Source: Candidatus Kouleothrix ribensis
GTDB taxonomy: Bacteria > Chloroflexota > Chloroflexia > Chloroflexales > Roseiflexaceae
DNA: 64,000 nucleotides
Direction: 5' to 3'
Assembly (NCBI GenBank): GCA_016722075.1
Contig: JADKGW010000001.1
Coordinates: forward strand, 1,550,001-1,614,000
Shown: positions 18,088 through 25,996 of the stretch, piece by piece
Layout: every line of letters starts with the position of its first letter
How positions within the stretch are numbered: position 1 is the first letter of the stretch
Position numbers and translations under genes: made by a program
Notes under the pieces: model-generated
The model's input: only the letters and a program-made list of their open reading frames with translations
Database searches by the model: none
Told to the model about the DNA's origin: nothing

Positions 18088-18105
18088 ATGCCGCGCCCGA
18101 GGTAG
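18088..18105 (+). other. Five-codon leader ORF (MPRPR) with a consensus ribosome-binding site
   Basis: Between the riboswitch and the terminator, AAGGAGGTG (18075-18083) is followed by ATG at 18088 and a stop at 18103-18105. The Shine-Dalgarno sequence is stronger than that of btuF. This may be a translated leader that modulates attenuation, or chance. Confidence 0.4.
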
Positions 18106-18141
18106 CCGCTACATTCAGCCGCCGCGAGGCCCGCCAGTCCA

Positions 18142-18168
18142 CCCGACCTTCGATTGGTCGGGTTTTTT
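18142..18168 (+). terminator. Intrinsic terminator (riboswitch attenuator)
   Basis: Perfect 7-bp stem CCCGACC (18142-18148)/GGTCGGG (18156-18162), 7-nt loop, followed immediately by TTTTTT (18163-18168). It lies 82 bp after the riboswitch and 111 bp before btuF, the position expected of the expression platform. Confidence 0.85.
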
Positions 18169-18279
18169 GTTGGTGCTGCTTGGGGCCGAAGCCCCCAGCC
18201 ATGCCTGTTTCTGATGCAGCGCAACCAGGTATCTGCCAGGTGTTGCGCCGCTACGCTAGTGCTTGAATTGAGGATGGAC

Positions 18280-19302
18280 ATGATCATTCGACGCAGCGCC
18301 GGATTGCTGGTGCTTCTATCCGCACTGATTCTGAGCGCATGTGGCGCCGCTGCGCCGGCCAGCCCGCCGGCAGCGGCTACGGCGGCAGTGGCCCCTACCA
18401 GCCTGCCGGCACCAACTGCCGCCCCAACCAGTGCGCCAACCGCAGCAGCCACGCCGGCCGCCGCCGGGCTAACCATCACCGACGCGACCGGCCGCACGGT
18501 GACGCTTGCCAGGCTACCGCGCACGATCGTATCGCTGGCGCCCAACACCACCGAGCTGGCCTTTGCACTCGGCCTGGGGCCACAGGTGCGCGCAGTCGAC
18601 GACTTCTCGGATTACCCGGCCGATGTGCAGGCGCTGCCGAAGCTCGGCGGCTCGAACGGCAGCTATAACTACGAGCAGATTGTGGCGCTACAGCCCGACC
18701 TGGTGCTGGCAGCCGGGATCACCGCGCCCGAGGCGATTGCCAAGCTCGTAGAGCTGAAGCAGACGGTGGTGGTGCTGGGCACACCCCAGACCACGCTCGA
18801 CAGTATTTTCAGCGACATCCGGCTGCTTGGCCAGATCAGCGGCCGTGAGGCGCAGGCGGCCACGCTGACCAGCAGCATGAACGAGCGGCTTGACACGCTC
18901 AAGGCCCGGCTGGCCGCAGCAACCAGCAAGCCGCTGGTGTACTGGGAGCTCGACGCGACCGACCCGGCCAAGCCGTTTACGGTCGGGCCGGGCAACTTCG
19001 TGGGCGACCTGATTGCGCTGGCGGGTGGCCAGAACGTCTTCGCCACGGCCGACTCGCCGTTCCCACAGGTCAGCACCGAGCAGGTGGTGGCGGCCGCGCC
19101 GGCGGTGATCATTCTATCGGACGCAGCCTACGGCATCACCGTCGAGTCGGTGCTGCAGCGGCCGGGCTGGCAGCAGATTCCCGCCGTGCAGCAGGCACGC
19201 GTCGCGCCGATCGACGACAACCTGGTGAGCCGGCCTGGCCCGCGGATCATTGAGGGGCTCGAGGCAGTCGCCCGGATCATTCACCCCGAGCTATTCAAGT
19301 AG
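18280..19302 (+). CDS. btuF: Cobalamin-binding ABC transporter lipoprotein (BtuF-like)
   Basis: Substrate-binding protein of 340 aa. A signal peptide ends in the lipobox LILSAC, followed by an Ala/Pro/Thr linker of about 45 residues and a class III (helical-backbone) binding fold with TIVSLAPNTTELAFALGLG and LVLAAGITAPEAIAKL, as in BtuF/FecB-type proteins. B12 is preferred over heme or siderophores because of the upstream cobalamin riboswitch and downstream cobO/cobU. ATG 18280 is chosen since TGAGG at 18269-18273 is spaced 6 bp from it; the ATG at 18274 would abut it. Confidence 0.88.
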   Translation: MIIRRSAGLLVLLSALILSACGAAAPASPPAAATAAVAPTSLPAPTAAPTSAPTAAATPAAAGLTITDATGRTVTLARLPRTIVSLAPNTTELAFALGLGPQVRAVDDFSDYPADVQALPKLGGSNGSYNYEQIVALQPDLVLAAGITAPEAIAKLVELKQTVVVLGTPQTTLDSIFSDIRLLGQISGREAQAATLTSSMNERLDTLKARLAAATSKPLVYWELDATDPAKPFTVGPGNFVGDLIALAGGQNVFATADSPFPQVSTEQVVAAAPAVIILSDAAYGITVESVLQRPGWQQIPAVQQARVAPIDDNLVSRPGPRIIEGLEAVARIIHPELFK

Positions 19303-19420
19303 CACTGCGCCACACCTGCGGCACAGCGTGCCGGCAGCGCGATTTTCCGCACGACCATGCACGTCGCGCCATTGCGTACACGCGCACCGGTGGTGCAAAC
19401 TGCGATAAAGGCGAAAACTC

Positions 19421-20521
19421 ATGCGCGAGATCGATGTGCCTACACCAAGCCGGCCGCTGGCGCGGCGCGAGCTGTCCAGCTGGATCGCCCTGCGCCGCCA
19501 GTGGGCGCTATTCGGTGGCCTGGCCATGGCGCTGCTGCTGATCGTGCTGCTCAGCGTCGTGGTGGGCAGCGTGTACATCCCGCCGCTCGTGGCCATGAAG
19601 ATCCTGCTGGCGCGCCTGCCGCTGGTGCGGCTCGCGGCCGACTGGCCGGCCACCTTCGAGGCCATCCTGATCGACATCCGGCTGCCGCGCGTGGCGCTGG
19701 TGGGCCTGACCGGCGCGGCGCTAGCCTGCTCGGGCACGGCCTACCAGGGCCTGTTTCGCAACCCGCTGGCCGACCCCTACCTGATCGGCGTGGCGGCGGG
19801 CGCGGGGCTGGGCGCGATTATCGCTATGCTGGTGCAGGCGGCCTACCCCGGCCTGGGCCTGCTGCTGGTGCCGCTGGGCGCCTTTGCGGGCGCGCTGGGT
19901 ACGGTGGCGCTGGTGTACGCGCTGGGCCAGGTGGGCCGCAGCACGCCGGTGACCACGCTGGTGCTGGCGGGCGTAGCGGTGGGCGCGCTGGCAACCGCCT
20001 GCTCGACGCTGCTGCTGCTGCGGGTTGGCCGGCAGGCCGTGCGCGTGCTGGCATTTCTGCTCGGTGGCTATAGCAGCGCAGGCTGGGGCGCGGTGCTGAC
20101 GGTAGCGCCGTTCACGCTGGTAGGCTTCGCGCTGATGTATATGTATGCGCGCCAGCTCAACCTGCTGCTGCTCGACGCCGAGCAGGCCCAGCAGCTGGGC
20201 GTGCATGTCCAGCGCGTGACCCTGATCGTAGTGGGGGCTGCCACGCTCACCACGGCGGCGGCGGTGGCGTTCAGCGGGCTGATCGGCTTCGTAGGCCTGA
20301 TCGTACCGCACACCGCCCGGCTGCTGGTTGGCGCCGATCACCGCCGGCTACTGCCGCTGGCCACGCTGGGCGGCGCGGGGTTCCTGCTGCTGGCCGATTT
20401 GCTGGCGCGCACGGTGATCGCCCCCGAGGAGCTGCCGCTAGGCGTGATTACCGCGTTTGTCGGCGCGCCGTTCTTTCTGTGGCTGCTGCGCAATGCCCGC
20501 CGTGGAACGGCCATGTCATGA
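19421..20521 (+). CDS. btuC: FecCD-family ABC permease (BtuC-like)
   Basis: Membrane subunit of the cobalamin importer, 366 aa, about ten TM helices. Family blocks include RLPRVALVGLTGAALACSGT, the segment GLFRNPLADPYLIGVAAGAG, and GFVGLIVPHTARLLVGADHR near the C-terminus, the loop that contacts the ATPase. A hydrophilic N-terminal extension of about 25 residues precedes the first helix. It lies 118 bp after btuF; its stop overlaps the btuD start (ATGA). Confidence 0.9.
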   Translation: MREIDVPTPSRPLARRELSSWIALRRQWALFGGLAMALLLIVLLSVVVGSVYIPPLVAMKILLARLPLVRLAADWPATFEAILIDIRLPRVALVGLTGAALACSGTAYQGLFRNPLADPYLIGVAAGAGLGAIIAMLVQAAYPGLGLLLVPLGAFAGALGTVALVYALGQVGRSTPVTTLVLAGVAVGALATACSTLLLLRVGRQAVRVLAFLLGGYSSAGWGAVLTVAPFTLVGFALMYMYARQLNLLLLDAEQAQQLGVHVQRVTLIVVGAATLTTAAAVAFSGLIGFVGLIVPHTARLLVGADHRRLLPLATLGGAGFLLLADLLARTVIAPEELPLGVITAFVGAPFFLWLLRNARRGTAMS

Positions 20522-21309
20522 ACCTACGCATCGATCATCTGCACGCCGGGTATGGCGCCGGCCTGGTGCTGCACGACATCTCGCTGGTGGCCGAGCCAGG
20601 CCAGATCGTCGGCCTGATCGGGCCAAATGGCGCGGGCAAAAGCTCGCTCCTGCGTGCGCTGAGCGGCACGCTGGTGCCGAGCGCCGGCGCGATCCACCTG
20701 GGCCAGGCCGATCTCCAGCGTATGGCGCCGGCCGCACGCGCGCGGATTGTCGCAGTGGTGCCGCAGATGGCGCGCCTGCCCGAGGGCTTTACGGTGGCCG
20801 AGCTGGTGTTGATGGGCCGTGCCCCGCACCTGCCGCGCTTCGGCGGCGAGAGCGCGCGCGACCACGCGATCACGCGCCAGGCGCTGCAGCGCACCGCCAC
20901 CTGGGCGCTGGCCGAGCGCGGCGCGCACACACTCTCGGGCGGCGAGCAGCAGCGTGTGCTGATCGCCCGAGCGCTGACGCAAGAGCCGCAGGTGCTGCTG
21001 CTCGACGAAGCCACCGCGCACCTCGATCTAAAGCACCAGGTGGCGCTGCTCGGCCTGGTGCGCCGGCTGGCACGCAGTGGGCTGATCGTGATCGCGGCGC
21101 TGCACGACCTGAACCTGGCCGCTGTATATGCCGACCGGCTGGCGCTCTTGCGCGGCGGCCGGCTGCTGGCGTACGATACGCCCGAGCGCGTGCTGACGCC
21201 CGATTGGCTACGCACGGCCTACGATGTCGAGGCGCTGGTCGGCCAGCACCCGCTGTATGGCACGCCGCTGGTGGCGCTGGCGGCTGGCGAAGATCTGCCG
21301 GGCGATTGA
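20518..21309 (+). CDS. btuD: ABC transporter ATP-binding protein (BtuD-like)
   Basis: ATPase subunit of the cobalamin importer, 263 aa. Walker A GPNGAGKSS (35-43), signature TLSGGEQQRV, Walker B VLLLDEATAHLD and switch His in AALHDLNL place it in the FhuC/BtuD group. The ATG at 20518 overlaps the btuC stop by 4 bp, so this start is preferred over the upstream in-frame 20479. Confidence 0.9.
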   Translation: MNLRIDHLHAGYGAGLVLHDISLVAEPGQIVGLIGPNGAGKSSLLRALSGTLVPSAGAIHLGQADLQRMAPAARARIVAVVPQMARLPEGFTVAELVLMGRAPHLPRFGGESARDHAITRQALQRTATWALAERGAHTLSGGEQQRVLIARALTQEPQVLLLDEATAHLDLKHQVALLGLVRRLARSGLIVIAALHDLNLAAVYADRLALLRGGRLLAYDTPERVLTPDWLRTAYDVEALVGQHPLYGTPLVALAAGEDLPGD

Positions 21310-21437
21310 CGGCCGGCGCTTGCAACGGGCCGGGCGTAGCCACTACTGATACGTAGGGCTCACGCAGGTGCGTTGTTCCGCGCTGTCGAAGGCTGAGCGC
21401 GCCAACCACGTAAGCCCTATAATTGAGGAGCAAGCAC

Positions 21438-21992
21438 ATGCCAGGTGAGCGCGTTCCGCAGCGCAATGCGGCGAAGCAGGGGCTGGTGATTGTACACACC
21501 GGCCATGGCAAAGGCAAGACCACCGCCGCGCTGGGGATGCTGATGCGTGCGTGGGGTCGCGACATGCGCATCGGCGGCATCCAGTTCTTCAAGCACGAAA
21601 ACGCTAATTTCGGAGAGCTGCGTGCGGCCGAGCGCATGGGCTTCGCGCTCACACCCATGGGCGATGGCTTCACCTGGACGAGCCGCGACATCGACGAGAC
21701 GCAGGCCAAGGCACTGCACGGCTGGCAGGCCGCCCAGGCCATGATCGTCAGCGGCGATCACGATATCGTGCTGCTCGACGAGTTTACGTATGTGCTGTCG
21801 TTTGGCTGGCTCGACCCAAGCGCGGTGATAGCCTGGCTGCACGCGAACAAGCCGCCCCAACTCCACCTGATCATCACCGGCCGCGACGCGCCGGCTGCAC
21901 TGGTCGAGTACGCCGACCTGGTGACGGAGATGCGGCTGGTCAAACACCCGTACGAGCGCGGCATCAAAGCCCAGGCCGGGATCGAGTTCTAG
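21438..21992 (+). CDS. cobO: Cob(I)alamin adenosyltransferase, CobO/BtuR type
   Basis: Transfers the adenosyl group of ATP to cob(I)alamin or cobinamide to give the coenzyme form. The 184-aa protein has the P-loop HTGHGKGKTTAALG, which in this family binds ATP in an unusual orientation, and the conserved stretch DIVLLDEFTYVLSFGWL. GAGGAG at 21425-21430 supports ATG 21438. It follows btuD by 128 bp. Placement after the importer fits salvage of exogenous corrinoids. Confidence 0.92.
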   Translation: MPGERVPQRNAAKQGLVIVHTGHGKGKTTAALGMLMRAWGRDMRIGGIQFFKHENANFGELRAAERMGFALTPMGDGFTWTSRDIDETQAKALHGWQAAQAMIVSGDHDIVLLDEFTYVLSFGWLDPSAVIAWLHANKPPQLHLIITGRDAPAALVEYADLVTEMRLVKHPYERGIKAQAGIEF

Positions 21993-22072
21993 TACACAGG
22001 AATCGCGCCGGGCCTGCGCTGCCATGCCCATGTGCCAAAGCTGTGGCCGACATTTCAGACGGTGAGGCGAAT

Positions 22073-22609
22073 ATGCCTGGCCAGTTCACGGTGATCATTG
22101 GCGGGGCGCGCAGCGGCAAGGGCACGCACGCGCTACGACTGGCCGCCCGCTACCCGCAGGTGCTGTTCGTGGCCACCGCCGAGCCGCGTGATGGTGAGAT
22201 GGCTGCAAAGATCGCGCGGCACCGTGCCGAGCGCCCGGCACACTGGCGCACGATCGAGGCGCCCCTGGCGCCGGCCCTGGCGCTGGCGCTGGCGCCGCCG
22301 GCCCCGGTGGTGCTGCTCGACTGCGTGACGCTGTGGGTCAGCAACATGCTGCTGGCCGCAGGCACTGGCTGGCCAGAGGCCGAGGCCGAGCTGGCGGCGC
22401 TGCTGGCCTGGCAGCGTGGCAGCCCGGCCGACCTGATCGTCGTCACCAATGAGGTTGGCTGGGGGATTGTGCCGGCCGATGCGCTCACGCGCAGCTACCG
22501 CGAGTGGCTGGGCTGGTTCAACCAGCGCCTGGCTGCCGCCGCCGACCACGTCGACCTCATGGTCGCGGGCCTGCCGCTTGCGATCAAGCCGCCGGCCAGG
22601 CGCAGCTGA
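22073..22609 (+). CDS. cobU: Adenosylcobinamide kinase/guanylyltransferase
   Basis: Phosphorylates adenosylcobinamide and activates it with GTP for assembly of the nucleotide loop. The 178-aa protein has the CobU P-loop GGARSGKG and the family blocks LDCVTLWVSNMLL and VVTNEVGWGIVPADALTRSYREWLG, the second matching the CobU signature. GAGG upstream favours ATG 22073 over an upstream GTG at 22043. Last gene of the B12 cluster; cobS and cobT are not in the window. Confidence 0.93.
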   Translation: MPGQFTVIIGGARSGKGTHALRLAARYPQVLFVATAEPRDGEMAAKIARHRAERPAHWRTIEAPLAPALALALAPPAPVVLLDCVTLWVSNMLLAAGTGWPEAEAELAALLAWQRGSPADLIVVTNEVGWGIVPADALTRSYREWLGWFNQRLAAAADHVDLMVAGLPLAIKPPARRS

Positions 22610-22643
22610 GCCGGCCGCATGTGCCCCTGGCTGGCCGAAGTAT

Positions 22644-22662
22644 GGATCGCGATCCGTATACT
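22644..22662 (+). promoter_or_regulatory. 12-bp palindrome next to a TATACT box
   Basis: GGATCGCGATCC (22644-22655) is a perfect palindrome followed by TATACT (22657-22662). It lies between cobU and the DUF4397 gene, 210 bp before the latter's ATG. Could be an operator-promoter; no -35 is seen. Confidence 0.25.
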
Positions 22663-22871
22663 CGATCAACTCGATCAACTCAATCGGTCAATATTTTGCA
22701 CAGATTTTTTTGGCGATCCGCAGGTTGAATTCGGGCCATTTTGGCGATTCCTGACTGGAATGACATCCGTTTTGGTAATCTCTGCGTATAAGCCCATGAG
22801 CAGTGCAAAGGAGATGCACAGCAGAAGCTGGGCACACTGCCATGGAGCAGGAACAAAGAGGAGAGAAGACC

Positions 22872-23663
22872 ATGCGGAAACCGACGACCTGGCTCAAAGT
22901 GATGGTTGGCGTGCTACTGGCGTTGGCGCTACTGCCGGCGGCGCTTGCACAGGGCAACGCCAAGGTGCGAGTAGTTCACGCCTCGCCCGACGCCCCGGCA
23001 GTCGATGTGTATGTCGACGGCAGTAAGGTGCTGACGAACGTACCGTTCTTCACCGCCAGCGACTACCTGGATCTGCCGGCGGGCGAGCACCGCTTCCAGG
23101 TCACCCCGACCGGGCAGCCGGCCGATAAAGCCGTGATCGACGCCAAGGCCACGGTCGAAGCCGGCAAGGCCTACACCGTCGCCGCGACCGGCAAGGTCGC
23201 CGAGATCAAGCCGACCATCCTGGCCGACAACCTGGCCGCGCCGGCAGCCGGCAAAGCGCACGTGCGCGTGGTTCACGCCTCGCCCGATGCCCCGGCGGTC
23301 GATATCAAGGTCAAGGGTGGCCCAACCCTGATCGCCAACCTGGCCTTCCCGAAGGACAGCGGCTACAGCCCGGTCGATGCCGGCACGTACGACCTGACGG
23401 TAAATGTGGCGGGCACTGATACAGTCGCGCTCGACCTGCCCGGCACCAAGCTCGAGGCCGGCAAGATCTACGATATCTTCGCCGTGGGCCTGCTGAGCGA
23501 CAAGACCCTGACGGTGAAGGTCACTACGCCACCCCCGGCGGCTGCGGCCGCCCCGGCCCAGCTGCCGCGCACCAGCGGTGCGGGCCTGCCGGTGGCACTG
23601 TTTGCGGTGATGGCGGCGCTGCTGCTGGGTAGCGGCCTGCTGATCCGCCGCCGCGCGCGCTAA
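22872..23663 (+). CDS. Secreted protein with two DUF4397 domains and C-terminal anchor
   Basis: A 263-aa exported protein of unknown role. Signal peptide at residues 1-26 (cleavage after ALAQ-like), then two tandem DUF4397 domains that each begin VRVVHASPDAPAVD (near residues 32 and 132), an Ala/Pro linker and a C-terminal sorting-like tail: LPRTSG, a hydrophobic segment of about 20 residues and RRRAR. The tail resembles LPXTG-type anchors but has Ser where Gly is usual. GAGGAG precedes the ATG. The internal repeat suggests duplication. DUF4397 proteins are generally cell-surface proteins; a structural role is inference. Confidence 0.85.
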   Translation: MRKPTTWLKVMVGVLLALALLPAALAQGNAKVRVVHASPDAPAVDVYVDGSKVLTNVPFFTASDYLDLPAGEHRFQVTPTGQPADKAVIDAKATVEAGKAYTVAATGKVAEIKPTILADNLAAPAAGKAHVRVVHASPDAPAVDIKVKGGPTLIANLAFPKDSGYSPVDAGTYDLTVNVAGTDTVALDLPGTKLEAGKIYDIFAVGLLSDKTLTVKVTTPPPAAAAAPAQLPRTSGAGLPVALFAVMAALLLGSGLLIRRRAR

Positions 23664-23690
23664 TTTCACCGGCGAGGAGAAGCGAGAAGC

Positions 23691-23716
23691 AGCCGCCAGG
23701 GTACGCCCTGGCGGCT
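23691..23716. terminator. Bidirectional hairpin between convergent genes
   Basis: Perfect 11-bp stem AGCCGCCAGGG (23691-23701)/CCCTGGCGGCT (23706-23716) with loop TACG. It lies between the DUF4397 gene (plus) and the methyltransferase gene (minus). No clear T-run follows on either side, so termination strength is uncertain. Confidence 0.6.
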
Positions 23717-23739
23717 GTGCTGTTGGGGGTGTGGAGAGC

Positions 23740-24615
23740 TTACCCAGGCATTTCCTTTCGGAAGATCAGAATGAACTGGTGTACCTGATTGGCCACGAAT
23801 GCGTACGGGTAGCCGAACGGGTACAGGTTCTGGCTCTGGTCGTGCCAGATCCGATAGCCGCGAAAGCTCAGCTCGGGCAGCTGTAGCAGCTCGCTCACAA
23901 TGTCGGCGTGCAGCATGTTGTGATGCTCGCGCGTGGGCTGTATGTCTTTGGTGAACAGCACCAGGTAGCCATGCAGCCGCAGGTGCGCCAGCGCTGCCGC
24001 ACAGATCTCGCGCAGCGCGCCCAGGAACTCGCGATACCCCAGGTTGCCCAGGTCGGCCGGGTGTGCCGTGAATGGGGTGGCATCGCCACGCCCCTGTTTC
24101 TTACGCTCGCCGGTTTTGGGCCGGGCCATCATCTGGGCGTACGGCGGGTCGCTCAGGATCAAGTCGAACGGTGCCGCGCTCACCTCGGGGTATTCGCCAA
24201 GCCGGCGCGCGTCGCCCAGCACGAGCGTCTGCGGCGTCAGGCCTAGCTCGGCGCACACCTGTGCGTAGATCGCGGCATACTCGGGCGATAGCTCGATGCC
24301 CACGCCCACGCGGCCCTCGAGCGCGCAGGCCAGGAGCGTGCCGCCCACGCCGGCGAATGGGTCGAGCACCCGGCCACTGCGGCGGGTGAAGAAGCGGATC
24401 AGCTCGGCCATGAGCTGGGGCGGCTTGGGCGAGGGGTGCGCACGCCGCAGCCCGTGCGCATACGCCTCGGGGCCGCTGGTCGGGTAGCGCGTGGCGAGCA
24501 CCGAGCGCAGCGCGTAGGTCCACTCGCGCCCGCTCAGGTCGTTGAGCCGGTTGCGCGGGTCGGGGGCAGGCTCGCCGGCCGGCTGATCGGGCGGCGTGGT
24601 GTCGTGGTCGTTCAT
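23740..24615 (-). CDS. Orphan DNA (N4-cytosine/N6-adenine) methyltransferase
   Basis: A 291-aa amino-methyltransferase acting on DNA. The SAM-binding motif I is DPFAGVGGTLLACALEG, preceded by the motif X region HPSPKPPQLMAELIRFF, and the catalytic motif IV is DPPY in ILSDPPYAQM. The order X-I-IV differs from the usual beta-class order (IV before I). No restriction endonuclease or specificity gene is adjacent, so it is likely a solitary methylase for regulation, repair or defence evasion. Recognition site unknown. The stop converges on the hairpin at 23691-23716. Confidence 0.82.
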   Translation of the reverse strand: MNDHDTTPPDQPAGEPAPDPRNRLNDLSGREWTYALRSVLATRYPTSGPEAYAHGLRRAHPSPKPPQLMAELIRFFTRRSGRVLDPFAGVGGTLLACALEGRVGVGIELSPEYAAIYAQVCAELGLTPQTLVLGDARRLGEYPEVSAAPFDLILSDPPYAQMMARPKTGERKKQGRGDATPFTAHPADLGNLGYREFLGALREICAAALAHLRLHGYLVLFTKDIQPTREHHNMLHADIVSELLQLPELSFRGYRIWHDQSQNLYPFGYPYAFVANQVHQFILIFRKEMPG

Positions 24616-24695
24616 GGCCTACTGCTGCAGGCGGCCTGGCGCGGGCCGCGCGGGTGCCGTGCGGGCATCATACTAACTCCGTTTGATTACGTTCG

Positions 24696-24773
24696 TTTTG
24701 GTGTGCGATGCCTGGCTTTGCCAGGCACCGCACACCAAAAGAGCATTTCGGGGGCGGCTTTGCCGCCCCCGAA
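24696..24773. repeat. Two adjacent large hairpins with TTT loops
   Basis: First: arms 24696-24716 and 24720-24740, 21 bp with one mismatch, core GGTGTGCGATGCCTGGC, loop TTT. Second: TTCGGGGGCGGC (24747-24758)/GCCGCCCCCGAA (24762-24773), perfect, loop TTT. They lie in the leader of the methyltransferase gene and downstream of the dehydrogenase gene (both minus). No T-run. They resemble the 3-nt-loop REP-like hairpins elsewhere in the window. Confidence 0.65.
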
Positions 24774-24894
24774 CCCCCACCATAACCCAAGCGATTAACC
24801 GGATGCGGGTTCCTTTCGTATGCAACCCCCGCCGGGCCTGGTGCATGCGCCGGCCGGCATTCCACGGCCAGATGCCCAGCACCAGGGTGGAGCG

Positions 24895-25893
24895 CTACCA
24901 GAAATGCACCAGCGGCACCTCGCTCATGCTCGCCAGGCCAGGTGCAGCGCGCACCACGCTCGGGATGGCATTGATTGCAATCGCGGCGGTGGCGATATCG
25001 CCGTGCAGGCCGCCCGCGATGGTCATGCGCACAGGCGGGTCGCCCTCGATCTCGACTGTATCTTGCGGATCGGGCGCGCCAACGTACATGCGCAGCTCGA
25101 GGTTCAGCACCTCGCGCTCGCCCACGAAGCCCCGCGCTACCTGGCGCACGCCGGCCACCTGCCCGGCCTCTACCTGGACGAACTCGGTGCTGATCGGCTG
25201 ATCGGCCAGCACCGCGCCGATCGAGTCGTCGGTGCGGTCGAGCTGCCAGCCCAGGCCGGTGGCCAGCATATGCAGCGACTCGGGCAGGCCGACGTGGCGC
25301 ACGCTGCCGGCGCGCACGCGCGCCTCGAACTCGGCCGGCGTCAGCCCGGCGCCAACCTTGCGCTGGAGCGGCCCGCGCCGCTTGCCGGCGTCGACGACGC
25401 GCAGCACGCGCACGGCGCGCACGGCGGCAAGCGGCGCGGTCAGCATGAGCGGCAGTGCATCCATCGCGTAGCCGGGGTTCACGCCGGTGCCGAGCAGCGT
25501 CACGCCGGCGCGGCGCGCCAGTGCGTCGAGCTCGGCCGCCAGCTGCGGGTTGGCCGTCCACGGGAACGATAGCTCTTCGCAGGTTGAAACCACATTCGCG
25601 CCGGCCTGCGCGATCTGCGCCAGCTGGTCGTACACACGCGTAAGCGCCGACGAGGTAGCGTGCAGCACGACATCGGGCGTGGCTGTGGCCAGTGTCGCGG
25701 CGGCATCGGCGCTCACCAGCACATCGCCAACCTGGGCGCCCGCCGCGCCCAGCAGTGCCGCCAGCGGCTGGCCAACCTTGGCCGGGTCGACATCGATCGC
25801 ACCGACGATCGTGAGGCCACTGCGCGCCGCCGCTAATCGCGCGATGCCCAGGCCGATCGGCCCGAGGCCATAGCAAACAACCCGTATCGCCAT
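24895..25893 (-). CDS. Dihydrodipicolinate-reductase-like NAD(P)-dependent dehydrogenase
   Basis: A 332-aa oxidoreductase with an N-terminal Rossmann fold (VVCYGLGPIGLGIARL) and a DapB-like catalytic half. It resembles 2,4-diaminopentanoate dehydrogenases and related amine or amino-acid dehydrogenases more than true DapB, which is shorter (about 270 aa) and has the E/KxGxxxxxxH block. HATSS and STCEELSFPW are seen around the active-site cleft. Substrate unknown. AAAGGAG lies upstream of ATG 25893. Divergent from the receiver-HTH gene, sharing a 100-bp intergenic region. Confidence 0.7.
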   Translation of the reverse strand: MAIRVVCYGLGPIGLGIARLAAARSGLTIVGAIDVDPAKVGQPLAALLGAAGAQVGDVLVSADAAATLATATPDVVLHATSSALTRVYDQLAQIAQAGANVVSTCEELSFPWTANPQLAAELDALARRAGVTLLGTGVNPGYAMDALPLMLTAPLAAVRAVRVLRVVDAGKRRGPLQRKVGAGLTPAEFEARVRAGSVRHVGLPESLHMLATGLGWQLDRTDDSIGAVLADQPISTEFVQVEAGQVAGVRQVARGFVGEREVLNLELRMYVGAPDPQDTVEIEGDPPVRMTIAGGLHGDIATAAIAINAIPSVVRAAPGLASMSEVPLVHFW

Positions 25894-25926
25894 AGTATGC
25901 GCTCCTTTGTAGTCATCTGAGGGCCG

Positions 25927-25935
25927 TGCTATAAT
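25927..25935 (+). promoter_or_regulatory. Extended -10 promoter of the receiver-HTH gene
   Basis: TGCTATAAT (TG-N-TATAAT), no -35 recognised, 62 bp upstream of ATG 25997. The identical nine-mer precedes mnmE at 39535-39543. Confidence 0.5.
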
Positions 25936-25996
25936 AGCGCGCCGTTCGCCGTGTGTCAAAGCTCACTTGCACAGGCGTTGTAATAATGGAAGCGCT

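Noticed and set aside
22640..22700. GATCAACTC tandem repeats as a microsatellite element
   Set aside because: Only two to three short imperfect copies; not beyond chance.
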